A stretch of DNA of 11,435 nucleotides, taken from contig CAIMDR010000324.1 of NCBI GenBank assembly GCA_903839795.1, positions 1-11,435 on the forward strand, written 5' to 3'. Positions 1-7,962 of this stretch are shown here, one piece after another. The position numbers were made by a program, and so were the translations under genes. Numbering within the stretch: position 1 is the stretch's first letter; each line of letters opens with the position of its first letter. The notes beneath the pieces are model-generated. The model did not search any database. It was not told the DNA's origin and saw only the letters and a list, made by a program, of their open reading frames with translations. The stretch is from an uncultured Methylococcaceae bacterium (GTDB lineage Bacteria; Pseudomonadota; Gammaproteobacteria; Methylococcales; Methylomonadaceae).

Positions 1-2
1 CG

Positions 3-383
3 CTAAACAAAGTGGACGTTTGGCTACCGGATGCCTTGGCCGTCAAGTATCCGAATGCCTCTAAAGAATGGGGCTGGCAGTATGTGTTTGCGGCGAAAAA
101 TTACTCTATTGATCCCCGCAGTAAATCTGAACGCCGTCACCATGTCGAAGAAAAACAAGTACAGCGTTATGTGAAAAAAGCCGCTCTTGCAGCTGACATT
201 GCCAAACCAACGACACCGCACACGTTACGGCATTCGTTTGCGACGCATTTACTGCAAAACGGCTATGATATCCGCACTGTGCAGGAGTTGTTGGGGCATT
301 CAGATGTCAGTACGACGATGATTTATACCCATGTGTTAAATAAGGGTGGTCGCGGTGTGTTGAGTCCATTGGATCAACTTTGA
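3..383 (+). CDS. intI: Integron-type integrase (tyrosine recombinase), 3' part only
   Basis: This is the C-terminal 126 residues of a site-specific tyrosine recombinase of the integron integrase family, which inserts and excises gene cassettes at attI and attC sites. The frame is open to the left edge, so the GTG at 12 is not a real start. The catalytic core is visible: [12 protein letters not shown] with the box II Arg at 228-230, [10 protein letters not shown] with its His at 297-299, and the nucleophilic Tyr of MIYTHVL at 324-326. The first catalytic Arg would lie upstream. The stretch [19 protein letters not shown] followed by VFAA is the extra segment that separates IntI from XerC/XerD, and DPRS...RRHHV is also typical of IntI. 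The end SPLDQL matches the usual IntI C-terminus, so the 3' end looks intact. In standard integrons the cassettes lie on the 5' side of intI, here off the left edge. Whether the full gene is intact cannot be seen. Confidence 0.9.
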   Translation, partial: LNKVDVWLPDALAVKYPNASKEWGWQYVFAAKNYSIDPRSKSERRHHVEEKQVQRYVKKAALAADIAKPTTPHTLRHSFATHLLQNGYDIRTVQELLGHSDVSTTMIYTHVLNKGGRGVLSPLDQL

Positions 384-403
384 CCAACGCTATAGTCATG
401 TAG

Positions 404-431
404 GTTGGGCAACATCTTTTCGTTGCCCAAC
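404..431. repeat. Perfect 10-bp inverted repeat (hairpin) after the integrase gene
   Basis: GTTGGGCAAC (404-413) and GTTGCCCAAC (422-431) are exact reverse complements around the 8-nt loop ATCTTTTC. The hairpin begins 20 bp past the integrase stop codon. There is no T-run after the stem, so it is a weak candidate for an intrinsic terminator. The flanks (TGTAG before, ATTC after) resemble short palindromic intergenic repeats dispersed in many proteobacterial genomes; that family link is from memory. Confidence 0.75.
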
Positions 432-499
432 ATTCAACGGTCAAAATCAGAATATCGGGAGATTTCTTCAATGCCATTCGTGCGTTCTAACGAGAAAAT

Positions 500-524
500 G
501 TCGGGCACGAAAAATGTGCCCGAC
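500..524. repeat. Perfect 9-bp inverted repeat, related to the hairpin at 404-431
   Basis: GTCGGGCAC (500-508) pairs exactly with GTGCCCGAC (516-524) around the 7-nt A-rich loop GAAAAAT. The arms share a GTYGGGCA core with the hairpin at 404-431, so the two are probably members of one repeat type or diverged copies. The repeat sits just before the integrase remnant that starts near 541. No function is evident. Confidence 0.7.
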
Positions 525-540
525 CCGGCTGCCGTTTAAT

Positions 541-705
541 CTCTTCATTTTGTACCACGGTAAACGTCATCCGGTCGATATGGGTGCCGCCGAAGTGGAG
601 GCGTTTTTAACCTATCTTGCTACCCAACATCAAGTATCTGGTTCGACACAAAACAAGATTATCTTTTTATATCATTAGTTACCGGCAATCGCCCTGCCTG
701 TCTGA
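541..705 (+). pseudogene. Decayed N-terminal fragment of a second integron integrase
   Basis: Read in the frame of 553, this stretch gives LFILYHGKRHPVDMGAAEV (541-597), then EAFLTYLATQHQVSGSTQNK (598-657), then IIFLYH, a TAG stop at 676-678, LPAIALPV and a TGA at 703-705. It aligns with the N-terminal SAM-like (core-binding) domain of IntI proteins, for example the FIRFHG..RHP...GSSEVEAFL...STHRQALAALLFFY region of IntI1. About four codons are missing after STQNK, two stops interrupt the frame, and there is no start codon or preceding N-terminal sequence. A faint continuation in another frame may reach about 750. The fragment lies on the same strand as, and 157 bp beyond, the integrase gene at the left edge. 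It cannot be that gene's own missing 5' end in its original place, because N-terminal sequence here follows C-terminal sequence. I infer a second, degraded integrase copy. Confidence 0.8.
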
Positions 706-739
706 TGGACTCTTAAGCAGTCAAAACGCTCTGGCTGTA

Positions 740-769
740 TTGGTTCCAAGATGCTACAGTTGCCATAAT
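740..769 (+). promoter_or_regulatory. Possible sigma-70 promoter for recC-recB-recD
   Basis: TTGGTT (740-745) and CATAAT (764-769) are separated by 18 bp and resemble -35 and -10 boxes. Transcription would start around 776, giving a leader of roughly 30 nt before the recC ATG at 809. The -35 box matches the consensus only in its first three bases, so support is modest. No repressor site is evident nearby. Confidence 0.3.
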
Positions 770-808
770 GACTCCAACAATTCTCCGTTATTTCACCAGA
801 ATACACTC

Positions 809-3800
809 ATGACAGAAACCAACCACCCCAACTCGCTAGACAGCGGTATTGCCGTCATTCACTCCAACAAGCTGGAAGAGTTGGGGAGTGTGGTGGAATA
901 TTGGCTGCGGGAGCATCCGCTGGCACCGTTGGAAAATGAGGTGTTTCTGGTGCAAAGTAACGGCATGGGGCAATGGTTGCAGCAAAGTCTGGCGAAAAAT
1001 AGTGCGCTGGGGATTGCGGCGGCGATTAGCATGCAATTGCCCGCCTTATTTATTTGGGGTGTTTATCGTGCGGTGTTGGTCGGTGATAAAGTACCCAGAG
1101 AGCAATTGCTGGCAAAAGCGCCTTTGACCTGGCGCTTGTATCGGCTGTTGCCTGCGCTGATTGCCCGGCCTGAGTTTGAGATTCTGGCGACATTTTTGGC
1201 GGTCGATAACAATAGCCGGAAACGTTATCAACTCGCTGAACAGTTGGCGGATCTTTTTGACCAATATCAGGTGTATCGTTCGGACTGGATTGCCGATTGG
1301 GCTAGCGGTCTCGATAATTTGCGTAACGCGGAAGGAATTCCGAAAGCCATGCCTGCAGAACAACGCTGGCAGGCTGCCTTGTGGCGAGCCGTGTTGGCTG
1401 ATTTGGATGATACCAACAAACCTTATGCCAGTCGTGCTTCGGTGCATACCTTGTTTATGGCTCATATTGATACACTGGAACAGCGTCCTGTCGGCATACC
1501 CCGCCGGATTATCGTGTTTGGTTTGTCGTCTTTGCCGCAGCAATCGCTTGAAGTATTAGCCAAGTTGGGCAAGTTTTGTCAGATTGTGTTGTTTGTTCAT
1601 AACCCTTGCCAGCATTACTGGGCCGATATTATTGAAGACAAAGAACTGTTAAAAGCCGAGCGCCACCGTCAGGCTTATAAGTCGGGGACGACGGCAGCAT
1701 TGGCCGAAGCCGATTTGCACCTCCATTCACAACCGTTGCTTGCCGCCTGGGGTAAACAGGGACGTGATTATATTCGGTTGCTGGATCAGTTTGATGACAC
1801 CCAAGCTTATAGAAACTGGTATTGGCCGGACAGTAAAATTGACCTGTTTAAAGATTATTGCGAGCAGGGAGCAGGCAGTCTGTTGCAACAATTACAACAA
1901 ACCATACTGGATTTGGAACCACTGCCGGCGACGCCGGTTGACTTGCCTGAAGTCGATGATTCGCTGGTGTTTCATATTGCCCATAGTCCTCAGCGTGAGG
2001 TTGAAATTCTTCACGACCAGTTGTTGGCCCGCTTTAATACAGTTAACGGCTTACATCCACGCGATGTGATTGTTATGGTGCCGGACATTAATAAATACGC
2101 GCCGCATATCCGTGCTGTATTTGGCAACATGAAGCCCAATGATGCCCGTTTCATACCTTATAGTTTGGCCGATCAGCAACAGCGTTCCCAAAATCCCTTA
2201 CTGGTTGCCGTCGAAGCCTTACTTAATCTGCCTGACTCGCGCTTTGCCGTGAGTGAACTTCTTGGTTTACTGGAAATACCGGCTTTAAGGCAGCGTTTTG
2301 CCATTGAGGAAGCCGCTATCCCCAAATTACATCAATGGATAGAAGAAGCTGGAATCCGCTGGGGTTTAAATGCCGAGCAACGCTCTCAATCAGTGGACAT
2401 GTCGAAGCATTTAGAAGCCAACACTTGGCAGTTTGGTTTGCAGCGGATGTTACTGGGTTATGCGGTAGGAGCCGGTGCCGCGTTCAATACGATTGAGCCT
2501 TATGCAGAAATTGGCGGACTTGATGCGCAATGGGTGGGCGGCCTGTCATACCTGCTGGAGATGCTTGAAAGCTATGCGACATTGCTGCGGCAAGAACGAA
2601 ATCCTAATGACTGGCGACGATTATTATTGGCTCTACTGGACGATTTTTTTGTTATCAGTGACGATCGCGACAGAAAAATGCAGGAGACACTTACCCGCAC
2701 TTTAACCAGTTGGGGGCAATGCTGCGACCACGCAGGATTAACAGCAATTGATACCTTGCCCTTGTGTGTGGTTAGGGAAGCTTGGTTATCTGAAGTGGAT
2801 GAACCCAGTCTGCAACAGCGGTTTCTCAGCGGCCGTGTCAATTTCTGCACGCTGATGCCGATGCGTGCCATTCCCTTTCATTTAATTTGTTTGCTAGGCA
2901 TGAATGACGGTGATTATCCGCGTAGCCAGCAACCACAAAGCTTTGATCTGATGAGTCAGCGTGGACACTATCGTCCCGGTGACCGCTCGCGCCGGCAAGA
3001 CGACCAATACCTGTTTCTGGAAGCTTTACTGTCAGCAAGACAACAACTGTATATCAGTTGGATAGGCCGCAACATTCGCGATAACAGTGAGCGTCCGCCA
3101 TCCGTACTGATTAGTCAACTACGTGATGCGCTAAATCAGGGCTGGCAACTGCCGGACAACTCCCCTGCCCTGCTTAAAGCGATAACAGTGGAACATCCGC
3201 TACAACCTTTTAGCCCGCAATACTTATCGAAAAAACGTGATCCGCGTTTATTTACTTATGCGCGTGAATGGTTCGAAGCCTCCGCTTTGATCCATTTAAC
3301 GGGGCTAAGCGCACTTAACACGGATGAAAAAGCGTTTTCGTTAACTTTAAAATCTTTGGCGCGTTTTCTGAAAGCGCCGGTCAAAAGCTTCTGTAATCAC
3401 TCGCTCAAATTTGGCTTTGATGAGGAAACCGTAACCAGTGAAGATAACGAACCGTTTGGATTTAACCCGCTCGAAAGCTATGGGTTGCGCAACGACTTAC
3501 TGGAGGTCTTGCAAAGCGAAAAACCGGACGACACTCAGCCGTTTTTTGAACAGCAACGCACGGCAATGGCCCGCAAAGGTAAATTGCCACTGGGCGGCTT
3601 TGCCCATGCCGCTTATACGAACATTGCAGAGCCCGTCAATCAGGTTTGGCAGCATTACCAAGAACTGCTTGTTTTATGGCCCAATGAAATCGATGCGCGT
3701 GCCATTGACTTGAGTTTTTCCCTATCTGACGACATCACTGTCCAATTAACCGGCGAGCTGAATAATTTACGGCAAAGTGATGATCGTCAACACAGCAGCA

Positions 3801-4285
3801 TAATTCATTTAACAGCACAGACTTTGCTTAACAACACTAAAAAAATCAAATATCACAACCTGTTGCTGTACTGGGTGCAGCATCTGGCAGGTTGCGCAAT
3901 TGGCATAAACCTGCAAACCCTGGTGATCGGTTCAGATACTGTAATTGTTTGTGATCCTATCGCCCAAGCGGAGGCGATAGCTCAACTCAAAACACTAGTC
4001 GGGGCTTGGCAACTGGGCATGAAAGCGCCATTGCCTGTTGCGTGTAAAACGGCATTTACCTGGTTAAGCGCCGCACCTGAAAAAGCCATGGATGCCGCCC
4101 AAGTTCAATACGAAGGCGATGACTGGAACAGGGGAGAAGTTGCTTATGATGCTTACTTGGGGCGTTTTTTCCCCAGCTTTGCCAGCTTAACATCCGATGC
4201 TTCACACGATAATTTTTTGGAATGGACCCACTTGCTTTACCTGTCAGCCTTTAATCAGATCAAGCAACAGGGAGCGCAATCATGA
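809..4285 (+). CDS. recC: RecC, exonuclease V gamma subunit
   Basis: RecC is the non-catalytic scaffold of RecBCD. It splits the duplex at a DNA end, feeds the strands to RecB and RecD, and scans the 3'-ending strand for Chi. The product is 1158 aa from the ATG at 809 (E. coli RecC is 1122). Conserved stretches include HSNKLEEL near residue 18, VQSNGMGQWLQ at 48-58, NPCQHYWADI, ASWGK-like AAWGKQGRDYI, HSPQREVEILHD, SGIRWGLN-type EAGIRWGLN, GMNDGDYPR at 697-705, GDRSRRQDDQYLFLEAL from 724, and RDNSERPPSVLI. As expected for the family there is no Walker A motif. The ATG at 809 was chosen because family similarity begins about 13 residues after it; the open frame back to 617 has no RecC-like sequence. 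The Shine-Dalgarno sequence is poor. The stop overlaps the recB start in ATGA, indicating translational coupling. The function call is secure; the exact start is a little less so. Confidence 0.97.
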   Translation: MTETNHPNSLDSGIAVIHSNKLEELGSVVEYWLREHPLAPLENEVFLVQSNGMGQWLQQSLAKNSALGIAAAISMQLPALFIWGVYRAVLVGDKVPREQLLAKAPLTWRLYRLLPALIARPEFEILATFLAVDNNSRKRYQLAEQLADLFDQYQVYRSDWIADWASGLDNLRNAEGIPKAMPAEQRWQAALWRAVLADLDDTNKPYASRASVHTLFMAHIDTLEQRPVGIPRRIIVFGLSSLPQQSLEVLAKLGKFCQIVLFVHNPCQHYWADIIEDKELLKAERHRQAYKSGTTAALAEADLHLHSQPLLAAWGKQGRDYIRLLDQFDDTQAYRNWYWPDSKIDLFKDYCEQGAGSLLQQLQQTILDLEPLPATPVDLPEVDDSLVFHIAHSPQREVEILHDQLLARFNTVNGLHPRDVIVMVPDINKYAPHIRAVFGNMKPNDARFIPYSLADQQQRSQNPLLVAVEALLNLPDSRFAVSELLGLLEIPALRQRFAIEEAAIPKLHQWIEEAGIRWGLNAEQRSQSVDMSKHLEANTWQFGLQRMLLGYAVGAGAAFNTIEPYAEIGGLDAQWVGGLSYLLEMLESYATLLRQERNPNDWRRLLLALLDDFFVISDDRDRKMQETLTRTLTSWGQCCDHAGLTAIDTLPLCVVREAWLSEVDEPSLQQRFLSGRVNFCTLMPMRAIPFHLICLLGMNDGDYPRSQQPQSFDLMSQRGHYRPGDRSRRQDDQYLFLEALLSARQQLYISWIGRNIRDNSERPPSVLISQLRDALNQGWQLPDNSPALLKAITVEHPLQPFSPQYLSKKRDPRLFTYAREWFEASALIHLTGLSALNTDEKAFSLTLKSLARFLKAPVKSFCNHSLKFGFDEETVTSEDNEPFGFNPLESYGLRNDLLEVLQSEKPDDTQPFFEQQRTAMARKGKLPLGGFAHAAYTNIAEPVNQVWQHYQELLVLWPNEIDARAIDLSFSLSDDITVQLTGELNNLRQSDDRQHSSIIHLTAQTLLNNTKKIKYHNLLLYWVQHLAGCAIGINLQTLVIGSDTVIVCDPIAQAEAIAQLKTLVGAWQLGMKAPLPVACKTAFTWLSAAPEKAMDAAQVQYEGDDWNRGEVAYDAYLGRFFPSFASLTSDASHDNFLEWTHLLYLSAFNQIKQQGAQS

Positions 4286-7200
4286 GGGCTGTTCAACGCT
4301 TAAATCCGCTGGATTTTCCCTTATCCGGCACCCGGTTGATTGAAGGCAGCGCCGGAACCGGAAAAACCTACACCATCGCCGCTTTATATGTACGCTTGAT
4401 TCTGGGTCATGATCCCGACAATACCTTATCGGCGCGTGAATTATTACCACCCGATATTCTGGTCGTGACGTTTACTGACGCATCCACCAAAGAATTACGC
4501 GAGCGTATCCGTGCCCGACTTACCCAGGCAGCTCGTTTTTTTCGTCAACAACCCATAGATAGCGATGATTTCCTGGAATCGCTACGAGCCTGTTATGAAC
4601 CTGACGCGTGGGGCGCTTGTGCCCGGCGTTTGGAACTGGCCGCCAACTGGATGGATGAGTCCGCTGTGTACACCATACACAGTTGGTGTAACCGCATGTT
4701 GCAACAACATGCTTTTGATAGTGGCAGCCTGTTTCGTCAAGAAGTAAATACCAACGACGTGGAGCTTTTAAATGAAGTGGTGCGGGATTATTGGCGAACT
4801 TTCTTTTATCCACTGACTGAAGTCGCGTGTCAATCCGTCTTTAAAGTGGCAAGGTCACCTGAAGAGCTGATTAAATTACTTAAGCCTTTACTGTCCGAAA
4901 CCGAAGCGCTGGGGCTTGAATGCGCTGATGATGATATAGCGGCTGTTTTTAAAGTATGGGAGCACTGGGAAAAACAACGACGTGACCTGGAAACCCAAGC
5001 ACGCACGCTTTGGTTGAGCAACCAGGAAAAAATTGAAGCACTGCTAAATAATGCCTCTGACAAACACTGGTTAAATGGCAACCAATACCGGGTAGCGACT
5101 TTTAACAGCAAATTGGCGGAGTTGGCGCAATGGGCGTGCGGCATGAGCCTGGATAGTGATGCCTTGGCAAAATTCAGCCAACAAAAATTGCTGTCGGGAC
5201 TGGTCAAAGCCCATCAAGACAAATCTGATGCGTTAAACCACGATGCTTTTCAAGCTCTTGATACTTTTGTCAGTTATGTGCAACAAGAACCCGATATTAG
5301 CGAAAAGCTCACCCTGCACGCCATCCACTGGATTAGAAATCGCTACGACACGGAAAAGCAACGTTTGGCGCAGATGACCTTCGATGACATGCTCACGCGT
5401 CTGGATAAAGTCCTGCATGGCTCAAATGGCGAGCAGTTGGCAAGTGTAATCCGTTCGCAATACCCTATCGCGTTGATTGATGAGTTTCAGGACACTGACC
5501 CTGTCCAATATCGGATTTTCGAGCGCCTGTATGCTGAGCCGTTAACTACTGACTTGGGGTGCTTTATGATCGGCGATCCAAAACAGGCGATCTATTCATT
5601 CCGGGGTGCCGACATCTATACTTATCTCAAAGCCCATAAGGTCACGACGGGGCGGCATTACACGCTGGACACCAATTACCGCTCCACTACTGCGCTGGTG
5701 AGCGCCGTCAACCAGATGTTTCTTCACGCGGATCAGCAAGACGAAGGCGCTTTTCGATTCAAAAGCGGTAATGACAATCCGCTGCCGTTCATACAGGTCA
5801 AGGCTCAGGGGCGTAAAGATGAGTGGGTAATCAACGGACAACCCGCTGTCGCTTTGACGCTGTGGCATAACGAAACATCAGACCCCATCGGCATGCCGGC
5901 CTACCGCCAAAAGATGGCCGAGGTTACCGCTAGCGAGATTGTGCGTTTACTGAATTTGGCCAATGTTGGATCAACCGGATTTAAATCATCTGATACTTTT
6001 AAATCCTTGCAACCCTCCGATATTGCCATTCTGGTACGTAGCGGCACTGAAGCTAAAATCATGCGCAATGCCCTGGCAAGCAGGCAACTACGTAGCGTTT
6101 ATCTTTCAGAGCGTGATTCAATTTATAAAACCGGCGTAGCCAGCGACTTATTAATCTGGCTTAAAGCGATGGCCGAACCACGCAATGAACGGAAGGTGCG
6201 GACTGCTTTAAGTACCGCCACTTTGGGCTGGCCCTATCAAGCCCTGCATCATCTCACCCAAGATGAACCCGGTTGGGAACAACAGTTGGAACGCTTTATC
6301 GGCTATCAGCAACGTTGGCAACAAGACGGCATCCTGCCAACCTTGCGACAAATGATCAGCGATTACGACTTGCATATTCAGTTGACTTTAGCCAATGAAG
6401 GCGAGCGTTGTCTAACCAATCTTTTACATCTGGCCGAACTGCTCCAACAAGCCAGTAGTCAACTGGAAGGCGAGCAAGCCTTGATTAGACATTTGGCTGA
6501 AGCCATTGCCGATGAAAGCAATCAAAGCGATGAAAATGTAATCCGCTTGGAAAGTGATGCCAATCTGATCAAAATTATCACCATCCACAAATCCAAAGGA
6601 TTGGAGTATCCGTTGGTGTTTCTGCCCTTCATCTGTAGTTTCAGGGAAGTCAGTAGTCGCAATACCTACTATAGATACCATAATGAACATCAAAATTTAG
6701 TCATTGATTTAAGTAAGGATGACAACATTAAATCTTTAAGTGACAAAGAGCGACTGCAAGAAGATTTACGCTTACTCTATGTCGCCATGACACGCGCACA
6801 GTACGCCTGTTGGTTGGGTATTGCACCGATTAAAATCGGCAACACCAAAGACTCTCAACTGGAAAAATCTGCCGTAGGTTATGTGCTGGGCTGGCAAGCA
6901 AAAACACCTTCCAATGCCTTAACAAATCATCTGACCCAGCTTAAAGGTGACCTTGCGGCAATCTCGCTGGCCAAATATCCCACTCCCAACCCAGATAATT
7001 ATCTCCCCGCACAACAGCAGGAAGCATTAGATTTACCCAGCGTGTCAACCGCCAAGATCACCGATAACTGGTGGATAGCCAGTTACAGCGCATTGCATAC
7101 TGATGATAAAAGTGTCATTCAGGGTGATTTATCCCTCACCCCCGAAACCGCTCAGGATGATAAGCAGAGTGATGAAGCGGACATCTATATTAGATCATTA

Positions 7201-7962
7201 ACGACCACGCTATCCGGCATCCATAGTTTGCCAAGAGGTGCAGGCCCTGGGGTGTTGATCCATGAGTTATTGGAACAGTGCGCTCATCAAGGCTTTCAAG
7301 CGATGGAAGAATCGACGACTCAATGCCGGCAATTAATCAACAAAATCTTTCACCACGATGTCTGGAATGACAAACTCGACGTCATTGCTCTGTCCTTGTG
7401 GCAATGGCTAAACATGCCGTTACTGGCAGGCGAGACTATTCGTTTGGCTGATCTTGGTCTTAACCAGTATCAAGCTGAACTGGAGTTTCTTATCGGTGCC
7501 GACGGCGTAAATGTTCAAGCATTGGATTGTTTGGTAACCGACCATACGTTTGCCGGTAAACCGCGCCCTCGCTTGTTGCCTGGTCAACTGAACGGTTTAT
7601 TGAAAGGCTTTATCGATCTGGTTTTTATCCACAACCAGCAATACTACGTCGCCGATTATAAATTTAATGGCCTGGGCAACAATGATGCTGCATACACGGA
7701 GGAAGCAATGGAAACAGCAATGCTGTCCAAACGCTATGATCTGCAATATGCCTTGTATCTATTGGCTCTACATCGTTTGCTGAAAGCAAGACTGGGCGCC
7801 GGTTACGATTACAATACCCATATTGGCGGCGGTCTTTATCTGTTTTTGCGTGGTTCTCAAGGTTCAGCGGGGGGCAGAGTTTTTGCCAAACCGCCTAAGG
7901 TCTTGATTGAAACTATGGATAACCTGTTTTCCGGCTCCCACTTTAATGGAGAAAACTCATGA
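4282..7962 (+). CDS. recB: RecB, exonuclease V beta subunit (3'-5' helicase and nuclease)
   Basis: RecB is the 3'-5' superfamily 1 helicase motor and the only nuclease of RecBCD; after Chi it loads RecA. The product is 1226 aa (E. coli 1180). UvrD-like helicase motifs are complete: Walker A GSAGTGKT with Lys28, TFTDASTKELRERI, motif II DEFQDTD at 400-406, motif III GDPKQAIYSFRGAD from 431, the arginine-bearing DTNYRS, motif V ITIHKSKGLEYPLVF from about 766, and motif VI YVAMTRAQ with Arg838. The C-terminal PD-(D/E)XK nuclease domain keeps its expected residues: His994 (VLIHELLEQ), Asp1112 (GFIDLVF), and Asp1125 with Lys1127 (VADYKFN), corresponding to E. coli H956, D1067, D1080 and K1082. The start is set by the ATGA overlap with recC and by AGGGAG at 4269-4274, 7 nt upstream. 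No ptrA homologue separates it from recC. Nothing suggests inactivation. Confidence 0.98.
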   Translation: MRAVQRLNPLDFPLSGTRLIEGSAGTGKTYTIAALYVRLILGHDPDNTLSARELLPPDILVVTFTDASTKELRERIRARLTQAARFFRQQPIDSDDFLESLRACYEPDAWGACARRLELAANWMDESAVYTIHSWCNRMLQQHAFDSGSLFRQEVNTNDVELLNEVVRDYWRTFFYPLTEVACQSVFKVARSPEELIKLLKPLLSETEALGLECADDDIAAVFKVWEHWEKQRRDLETQARTLWLSNQEKIEALLNNASDKHWLNGNQYRVATFNSKLAELAQWACGMSLDSDALAKFSQQKLLSGLVKAHQDKSDALNHDAFQALDTFVSYVQQEPDISEKLTLHAIHWIRNRYDTEKQRLAQMTFDDMLTRLDKVLHGSNGEQLASVIRSQYPIALIDEFQDTDPVQYRIFERLYAEPLTTDLGCFMIGDPKQAIYSFRGADIYTYLKAHKVTTGRHYTLDTNYRSTTALVSAVNQMFLHADQQDEGAFRFKSGNDNPLPFIQVKAQGRKDEWVINGQPAVALTLWHNETSDPIGMPAYRQKMAEVTASEIVRLLNLANVGSTGFKSSDTFKSLQPSDIAILVRSGTEAKIMRNALASRQLRSVYLSERDSIYKTGVASDLLIWLKAMAEPRNERKVRTALSTATLGWPYQALHHLTQDEPGWEQQLERFIGYQQRWQQDGILPTLRQMISDYDLHIQLTLANEGERCLTNLLHLAELLQQASSQLEGEQALIRHLAEAIADESNQSDENVIRLESDANLIKIITIHKSKGLEYPLVFLPFICSFREVSSRNTYYRYHNEHQNLVIDLSKDDNIKSLSDKERLQEDLRLLYVAMTRAQYACWLGIAPIKIGNTKDSQLEKSAVGYVLGWQAKTPSNALTNHLTQLKGDLAAISLAKYPTPNPDNYLPAQQQEALDLPSVSTAKITDNWWIASYSALHTDDKSVIQGDLSLTPETAQDDKQSDEADIYIRSLTTTLSGIHSLPRGAGPGVLIHELLEQCAHQGFQAMEESTTQCRQLINKIFHHDVWNDKLDVIALSLWQWLNMPLLAGETIRLADLGLNQYQAELEFLIGADGVNVQALDCLVTDHTFAGKPRPRLLPGQLNGLLKGFIDLVFIHNQQYYVADYKFNGLGNNDAAYTEEAMETAMLSKRYDLQYALYLLALHRLLKARLGAGYDYNTHIGGGLYLFLRGSQGSAGGRVFAKPPKVLIETMDNLFSGSHFNGENS

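Larger units (their letters stand above)
384..808. other. Gene-free interval between the integrase and recC
   Basis: This 425-bp stretch has no intact gene. It holds the two hairpins (404-431, 500-524), the integrase remnant (541-705) and the presumed recC promoter and leader (about 705-808). The recC frame is open back to a TTG at 617. Those 64 upstream codons show no RecC similarity and overlap the integrase remnant in a different frame, so they are best read as non-coding. I see no tRNA, small-RNA signature or additional small gene. Confidence 0.7.

Noticed and set aside
12..383. A complete small protein starting at the GTG at 12
   Set aside because: The frame is open to the window edge (LNK precedes the GTG codon) and the similarity is to the interior of IntI, so this is the end of a longer gene.
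404..431. An integron attC recombination site, because GTTGGGC fits GTTRRRY and GCCCAAC fits RYYYAAC
   Set aside because: attC has RYYYAAC first and GTTRRRY last with 57 bp or more in total. Here the order is reversed, the element is 28 bp, and no L boxes or extrahelical bases are seen.
735..759. LexA (SOS) box near recC, from CTGT at 735 and ACAG at 756
   Set aside because: The half-sites are 17 nt apart instead of 8, so this is not a LexA operator.
617..808. A longer recC starting at the TTG at 617, adding 64 residues
   Set aside because: The extra residues show no RecC similarity, lie over integrase-derived sequence in another frame, and lack a ribosome-binding site. The ATG at 809 fits the family N-terminus.
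1046..1543. A 165-codon open frame on the minus strand
   Set aside because: It lies wholly inside recC on the opposite strand with no recognisable family sequence; it is a shadow. The other frames inside recC, recB, recD and mtnA were dismissed for the same reason.
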